Both the position numbers and the translations under genes were made by a program. Below, one piece after another: positions 60,120-64,000 of a DNA stretch of 64,000 bases (its first letter is position 1; every line of letters begins with the position of its first letter). The notes under the pieces are model-generated. The model saw only the letters and a list, made by a program, of their open reading frames with translations. It did not search any database and was not told the DNA's origin. This stretch comes from Pseudomonas taeanensis MS-3 (lineage in GTDB: Bacteria > Pseudomonadota > Gammaproteobacteria > Pseudomonadales > Pseudomonadaceae): NCBI RefSeq assembly GCF_000498575.2, contig NZ_AWSQ01000001.1, positions 417,984 to 481,983 on the forward strand. The letters are read 5' to 3'.

Positions 60120-61087
60120 GAGTAGCAGACATCCTGTACGGGAGTGGGTTGGCAACGCTGAAATCCGCCCAGCAATGCACTATCAAGCAGATCGGCAGGG
60201 CCCTCGAGCAGACGCAAACGATAGGCACGGGCGGCAGGACTGTGCGCCGGCCACTGCCGATCAAACTCGCTGAGAAAGGCCACGTGATCGTAGGCCAACG
60301 GCACAGCTTCAATGTACAAGCCAGCGTGCTGCGCACGATACAGCGCCAATGGATGCGGCGTACGGGCAATGCGGCTGACCAGACCATGGCGGGCGCCGGC
60401 AAACACCGGCATACCCGCGGCGCCATTGTTGATCAGCACGCCGCCGGGCAGCTGCAGCGCCGCCGGCACGCAGGTGTGACTGGTCGCCAGCACGGCGACC
60501 TGTTGCTCAGTCAGCCAGGCATTCAGCTGCGCGCGCCGCCCGGAGTCCTGCAAGGCTTCGCGCGCGCACTGCCAGCCGGCCAGCGAACGCTCGTCGCCGT
60601 GACTGATCGCCACCCGTTGTCCCGCGACCTCGACCACCGCGCAGGCGGGACGTTGCGCCAGCTCCCCGGCCAGGCCGGGAATGGCCTGTAGCGTCTCGCT
60701 CAGGGTTCGGTGAATGGCGTTGGACCAGTCTACGGTCTGTTCGCTGACCGTCTCGGGGTAGGCACAGCCGCAACCGGCACCGGTGTTTTCTTCGCGCCCC
60801 AGTTCGGTCTCGACATTGCCGCGTAACGCCAGGTGCTCTTGCAGCTGCCGCTCGATCAGGCTGAACAGCGCGGGATCGCGGTCGAACCAGTGGGCATCGC
60901 CGTTGAACACCGCGCGCGCACCCGGCTCGCCGGCCAGCAGGCCCTCCAACGCAACCAGTGCCTGACGATTGCCGTACAGACCACCGACCACGTACAGGCT
61001 GTCGCAATCGAACAGCGCCGGGCCGGCGAAGGCATCCGCCGCCAGGCGGTAATCCAGCGGGCAGTCACGACCGGGGCGAAGGTTCAT
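60116..61087 (-). CDS. metallophosphatase-like protein
   Basis: Protein of 323 aa. The calcineurin-like metal motifs are recognisable in changed form: LYVVGGLYGNRQAL for GDxHG, FNGDAHWFD for GD, ALRGNVETEL for GNHE and TSHTCVPA for GHTH. The first aspartate-histidine pair is replaced (GGLYGN), so catalysis may differ. A cluster AGCGCAYPET adds two cysteines. The start ATG at 61087 lies 2 bp after the redoxin gene; the open frame beyond it is the redoxin gene in another frame. Confidence 0.75.
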   Translation of the reverse strand: MNLRPGRDCPLDYRLAADAFAGPALFDCDSLYVVGGLYGNRQALVALEGLLAGEPGARAVFNGDAHWFDRDPALFSLIERQLQEHLALRGNVETELGREENTGAGCGCAYPETVSEQTVDWSNAIHRTLSETLQAIPGLAGELAQRPACAVVEVAGQRVAISHGDERSLAGWQCAREALQDSGRRAQLNAWLTEQQVAVLATSHTCVPAALQLPGGVLINNGAAGMPVFAGARHGLVSRIARTPHPLALYRAQHAGLYIEAVPLAYDHVAFLSEFDRQWPAHSPAARAYRLRLLEGPADLLDSALLGGFQRCQPTPVQDVCYS

Positions 61088-61089
61088 GC

Positions 61090-61608
61090 TCAGGCCTCTC
61101 CGCGCGCCGGGTAATCGTTGCTGAGGATGTAGTCCACCGCGCCGAGTATCTCGTCGAAATGCGGACGGGCGAAGGGCATGCTGTTGACCGACGACATGTA
61201 CAGCGTGCCATCTGGACGCAGCAGAAACACGCCGGGCTCGGAGAAGTGCGCCGGCTCTTCGGAGCCGGGCTTGGCCGCCGAGATGAACAGGCCCCAGCGC
61301 CGCGCTTCGTCGAGGCTCAGGCCATAGCCGAGGCGGACCTTGTCGATCGCCCAGCTGGCCTGGGTCTTCTCTGCCCGCTCGCGGCTGTCGCAGGACAGGG
61401 CGATCACCTCGACGCCCTTCTCGGCGAAGCGCTCGACCTGGCCATTGAGCTCCTGCAGGGATTTGCGGCAGATCGGACAATGCAGGCCGCGGTAGAACAC
61501 CAGCAAGGTGAAGTTCTTCGGTTTATCTTGATTCAGTGTCCACTGCCCTTCGGGCATCAACGCAACGCTCAGGGCCGGAACAGCTTGGCGAGGAACCAGA
61601 TGAGTCAT
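61090..61608 (-). CDS. peroxiredoxin-like (AhpC/TSA) protein
   Basis: Thioredoxin-fold protein of 172 aa. The active site is FYRGLHCPICRKS with C44 and C47, a CxxC in place of the usual single peroxidatic cysteine of TSA. The rest (LSCDSRERAEKTQASW; PGVFLLRPDGTLYMSSV) follows the AhpC/TSA pattern. Related proteins beside ArsS genes in other bacteria can be selenoproteins; here both positions are cysteine. It overlaps the SSS transporter gene by 4 bp (ATGA). Confidence 0.85.
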   Translation of the reverse strand: MTHLVPRQAVPALSVALMPEGQWTLNQDKPKNFTLLVFYRGLHCPICRKSLQELNGQVERFAEKGVEVIALSCDSRERAEKTQASWAIDKVRLGYGLSLDEARRWGLFISAAKPGSEEPAHFSEPGVFLLRPDGTLYMSSVNSMPFARPHFDEILGAVDYILSNDYPARGEA

Positions 61609-63002
61609 GACAGTCTCCTAGCGGGTGCAGTTGAATGAATAAGCCCCGGTAACAAGTAGCCGAGGATGCACAACAGCAAACCATAGAGATTAGTCCCCAA
61701 CAGCAGGGCGTACTTGCCTTCACCGATCGCCCAGCTGGACGGTATCCAGCCGAAGGTCAGCGCCAGTCCCAATAACAGGCCGATCCAGAAGCTCAGATGA
61801 AAGCCCAGCCGGGTCGGCCGCACCAGGCCATGCAGGATGAACACCGGGGCCAAACCGATGACCATGGTGCCGCTGATGGTGGTGGCCTTGAGAATGTCGG
61901 TGCCGGCAATCATCGGCAGGTTGCCGAGCAAGGCGAACAGCACCATCACTGCCATGCCGACGCCGATGGCCTTCTGTCCCAGATCACGCCCGGCCAGTGA
62001 CGGCAGCTCACGCCCCGCCAGTTTGGCCAGGCTGGAAAAAGTCGAGTCGAGGGTCGAACCGGCCGCCGAGACCATCACCACGGTCATCACCATTAACGCC
62101 GCCACGCCGAGGGACTTGGCCAGGGCCGCCGGCACGTTGTCCGAGGCCGCCAGACCGGTAAGCTGGGCATGCACGCCGATCAGGCTGAAGGCGAGGATGG
62201 CACCGAAGCCGAGCACCCCGGCGATCACGAAGGAGCGGCGCATGGTGCGTTCCTCGCTGATGAAGCCCCGGTCGGTGAGCACCGGGTCATGGAAGCCATA
62301 ACTGAAGATCTGCAGGCCGGCGACCAGCAACAGGTCGACCCCGGCGTCCAGCGCCCAGTGACTGGTGCTGGCCAGTTCCTGCGCCGAGTGCTGCGGCAGT
62401 ACCAGACCGAGCACCCAGATCAGGGCGACGATGAAGATCGCCGCTTGCGCCGCGTCGGTGAGAATCGAACTGCGCAGCCCGCCGCGCAGGCTGTAGGCCA
62501 GGGTCACGGCGGTGAACAGCAAGGCCGCGCCGATGAACTCGAGGCTACCGGCGTCGCCGTAATAACCGCCGACCACCGCGGTGTTGCTCCACACCTCGTT
62601 GAACAGGCGGATCAGGATCGCCGCGGAAAATGCCAGTGCCGCGCCACGTCCATAGTGACTGCTGAGAAAGCTGACCAGGCTGGTGGCGGCATAACGGCGG
62701 CGCAGGCGGTAGATGACGAAGCCGGCCAGGGGGATCGACAGCCAGTAGGTGGCGTAGGCCAGGCCGCCGACCAGGCCATAGCTGGCCCCCAGATTGGCGG
62801 CGTTGGTCACCGACTTGGCAAAGATCCAGCTGATGAAGATGCTCGAGGTGAGCAACCAGGGCGCCGCGCTGCGGCCCTGGCTGTCTTCGCCATTGAAGAA
62901 GCCGCCAACGGTCACAGCACGCGGCGACAACAGCACCATAAGCACGCCATACAGCAGTAGAAAACCCCAGAAAAGCAGCCCGATAACGCTGTTGGGTTGC
63001 AT
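61605..63002 (-). CDS. sodium:solute symporter (SSS family)
   Basis: Membrane transporter of 465 aa with about 12-13 helices. Typical parts are FISWIFAKSVTNAANLGASYGL, AYSLRGGLRSSILTDAAQA and ASDNVPAALAKSLGVAALM, followed by AAGSTLDSTFSSLAKLAG, the SSS sodium-site region. AAGGATAG lies before the ATG at 63002. Its place directly after arsS suggests uptake or export of a compound tied to ArsS chemistry; the substrate cannot be read. Confidence 0.87.
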   Translation of the reverse strand: MQPNSVIGLLFWGFLLLYGVLMVLLSPRAVTVGGFFNGEDSQGRSAAPWLLTSSIFISWIFAKSVTNAANLGASYGLVGGLAYATYWLSIPLAGFVIYRLRRRYAATSLVSFLSSHYGRGAALAFSAAILIRLFNEVWSNTAVVGGYYGDAGSLEFIGAALLFTAVTLAYSLRGGLRSSILTDAAQAAIFIVALIWVLGLVLPQHSAQELASTSHWALDAGVDLLLVAGLQIFSYGFHDPVLTDRGFISEERTMRRSFVIAGVLGFGAILAFSLIGVHAQLTGLAASDNVPAALAKSLGVAALMVMTVVMVSAAGSTLDSTFSSLAKLAGRELPSLAGRDLGQKAIGVGMAVMVLFALLGNLPMIAGTDILKATTISGTMVIGLAPVFILHGLVRPTRLGFHLSFWIGLLLGLALTFGWIPSSWAIGEGKYALLLGTNLYGLLLCILGYLLPGLIHSTAPARRLS

Positions 63003-63113
63003 AAAACTATCCTTAATCGAAGCGTTGATCAGTAGCGCGGGCGACGGCTCGGCGCACCGGCGCTACCGCGCCGCCCGGCTGCATGGTGGCACCCACTAAA
63101 GCCCTGCAGGCCC

Positions 63114-64000
63114 CTATGAGTTGAGCGCGCCGCCACAGCTGGAGCCTTGCCCGGCAGTGCAGGCGAAGCAGTGGTCGCGAGTGACGATCGGATCGCCCTC
63201 CAGCGTGGTGCCGAGGAGGTCGCGAAGATGGGCGCGCTGGCGACCGATCAGTTGCGTCGGCAGCTCCAGCGGCAGGTCGAGCATCTGGTTGAAGTCGCAG
63301 TCGTACAGGTAGCCCTGCCAATCGACACTGACCAGGCTGCGGCACATCACCCCGGCGAGGTTTTCCGCACGGTAGCTGTCGCGCAGCAGTTGCATGTAGG
63401 CGTTGAACTGACCCTTGCTGACCAGGGTGCTGCCGAAGCGTGCGATTGGCTGGTTGGTGATGGTCAGCAGGTGATTGAAGTGGATACCGAAGTCTTCCGC
63501 CAGATGGCTTTTGTAATCGGCTTCGAGCTGCTGCTGGGGCGGCGGCAAACTCGCACCTTGCGGGTTGTACACCAGGTTGAGGATCAAGCCGCTCCCCGCT
63601 TGGCCGTAGCCCAGCGCATTGAGACGCTGTAGGCCGAGAATACTGGCGTCGAACACGCCCTCGCCGCGTTGCTTGTCGACGTTATCGCGTGAGTAGCAGG
63701 GCAAGGATGCGGTGACTTCCACGCCCTGCTCGGCGAGAAACTCGGCCAGGTCCTCATAACCGGGTTCACTGAGGATGGTCAGGTTGCAGCGGTCGATCAC
63801 CCGTAGTCCCTCGCGCCGGGCATGCACGACGATCTCGCGAAAGCGCGGGTGCATCTCCGGGGCGCCGCCGGTCAGGTCCAGGGTATGCACCGGATGAGCG
63901 TCGATCACCTGATGCAGCAGCGCCAGGCTCTCATCGGTCATCGCCTCGCTACGTGTCGGCCCTGCGTTCACATGGCAATGCAGGCAACGCTGGTTGCAGC
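63114..64000 (-). CDS. arsS: arsenosugar-type radical SAM protein ArsS (N-terminus cut off)
   Basis: Partial gene: the frame runs without stop past the window end, so the start lies outside. The radical-SAM cluster motif CNQRCLHC is encoded in the last 29 bases, followed by HVNAGPTRSEAM and DLTGGAPEMHPRF. The C-terminal cysteine set CFACTAGQGSSCGG is typical of the ArsS (rSAM_SeCys) family, which builds the deoxyadenosyl-dimethylarsinoyl precursor of arsenosugars. It heads the minus-strand operon here; an arsM methyltransferase gene might lie just outside. Substrate assignment rests on family only. Confidence 0.88.
   Translation of the reverse strand, partial: CNQRCLHCHVNAGPTRSEAMTDESLALLHQVIDAHPVHTLDLTGGAPEMHPRFREIVVHARREGLRVIDRCNLTILSEPGYEDLAEFLAEQGVEVTASLPCYSRDNVDKQRGEGVFDASILGLQRLNALGYGQAGSGLILNLVYNPQGASLPPPQQQLEADYKSHLAEDFGIHFNHLLTITNQPIARFGSTLVSKGQFNAYMQLLRDSYRAENLAGVMCRSLVSVDWQGYLYDCDFNQMLDLPLELPTQLIGRQRAHLRDLLGTTLEGDPIVTRDHCFACTAGQGSSCGGALNS

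Noticed and set aside
57996..60125. A 709-codon open frame antisense to the TVP38-reductase gene
   Set aside because: It is the mirror of a real gene in a high-GC, GC3-biased genome. It has no ribosome site, no domain, and low-complexity Q/H/G/A-rich composition.

Overview
The window is a high-GC chromosomal segment of a Pseudomonas-type gammaproteobacterium, most likely from the P. mendocina/oleovorans/stutzeri side of the genus; that placement is inferred. The strongest evidence is gene order. From 3.6 to 19.0 kb, the divergent spuABCDEFGH / spuI polyamine locus is followed by a PotF-like binding protein, aguR, aguB and aguA in the same order and orientation as P. aeruginosa PA0304-PA0292. 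An OprE-like porin, desA and a PA0285-like GGDEF/EAL protein lie further along. I saw no tRNA, rRNA, CRISPR array, insertion sequence or prophage.

Layout. (1) 0-3.4 kb, minus strand: topoisomerase III, a GFA-family zinc protein and a two-cupin protein. (2) 3.6-19.0 kb: polyamine uptake (SpuDEFGH, plus an extra binding protein), agmatine-to-putrescine conversion (AguA, AguB) and the gamma-glutamylation/transamination route (SpuI, SpuB, SpuC, SpuA). (3) 19.0-23.0 kb, minus strand: a five-gene sulfur cassette of a two-cysteine ArsR/BigR-type repressor, two half-size YeeE/YedE proteins, an ETHE1-like persulfide dioxygenase and a SulP permease. It sits between aguA and the porin. (4) 23.3-27.0 kb: porin, PilZ protein and acyl-lipid desaturase DesA. 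(5) 27.2-46.1 kb, plus strand: nine tightly packed genes encoding a GGDEF-EAL protein, a REC-HDOD protein, four large sensor kinases, two near-identical stand-alone receivers and an Hpt-REC-REC-GGEEF protein. (6) 46.2-55.7 kb: chromate-type transporter, methyltransferase, secreted protein, Mpo1-like protein, Crp/Fnr regulator, a second glutamylpolyamine pathway pair (PauB-like oxidase, PauA-like synthetase) and a chemoreceptor. (7) 55.9-64.0 kb, minus strand: a SelD-associated-type flavoprotein, then a coupled operon of DUF3047, a TVP38/flavin-disulfide-reductase fusion, a metallophosphatase-like protein, a peroxiredoxin-like protein and an SSS transporter. At its head is an ArsS radical-SAM gene cut by the window end.

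The region most likely to hold an undescribed system is the 19-kb kinase cluster. A c-di-GMP phosphodiesterase-type protein is at one end and a phosphorelay-controlled diguanylate cyclase with an intact product-inhibition site is at the other. Between them are one membrane kinase with two GAF and six PAS domains, one with a CHASE-like sensor, one canonical CHASE hybrid, one soluble GAF/PAS hybrid, and a duplicated kinase-receiver unit. The PilZ gene nearby may add a c-di-GMP effector. A second candidate is the arsenosugar/selenium-type cluster at the right edge.

Small-scale structure includes a family of CCCGGAT-N3-ATCCGGG REP palindromes, often in opposed pairs between polyamine genes. A 22-bp element begins exactly at the TAG stop codons of two unrelated genes 49 kb apart. 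There are also a LexA-like box before topB and paired palindromes before the BigR-like gene.
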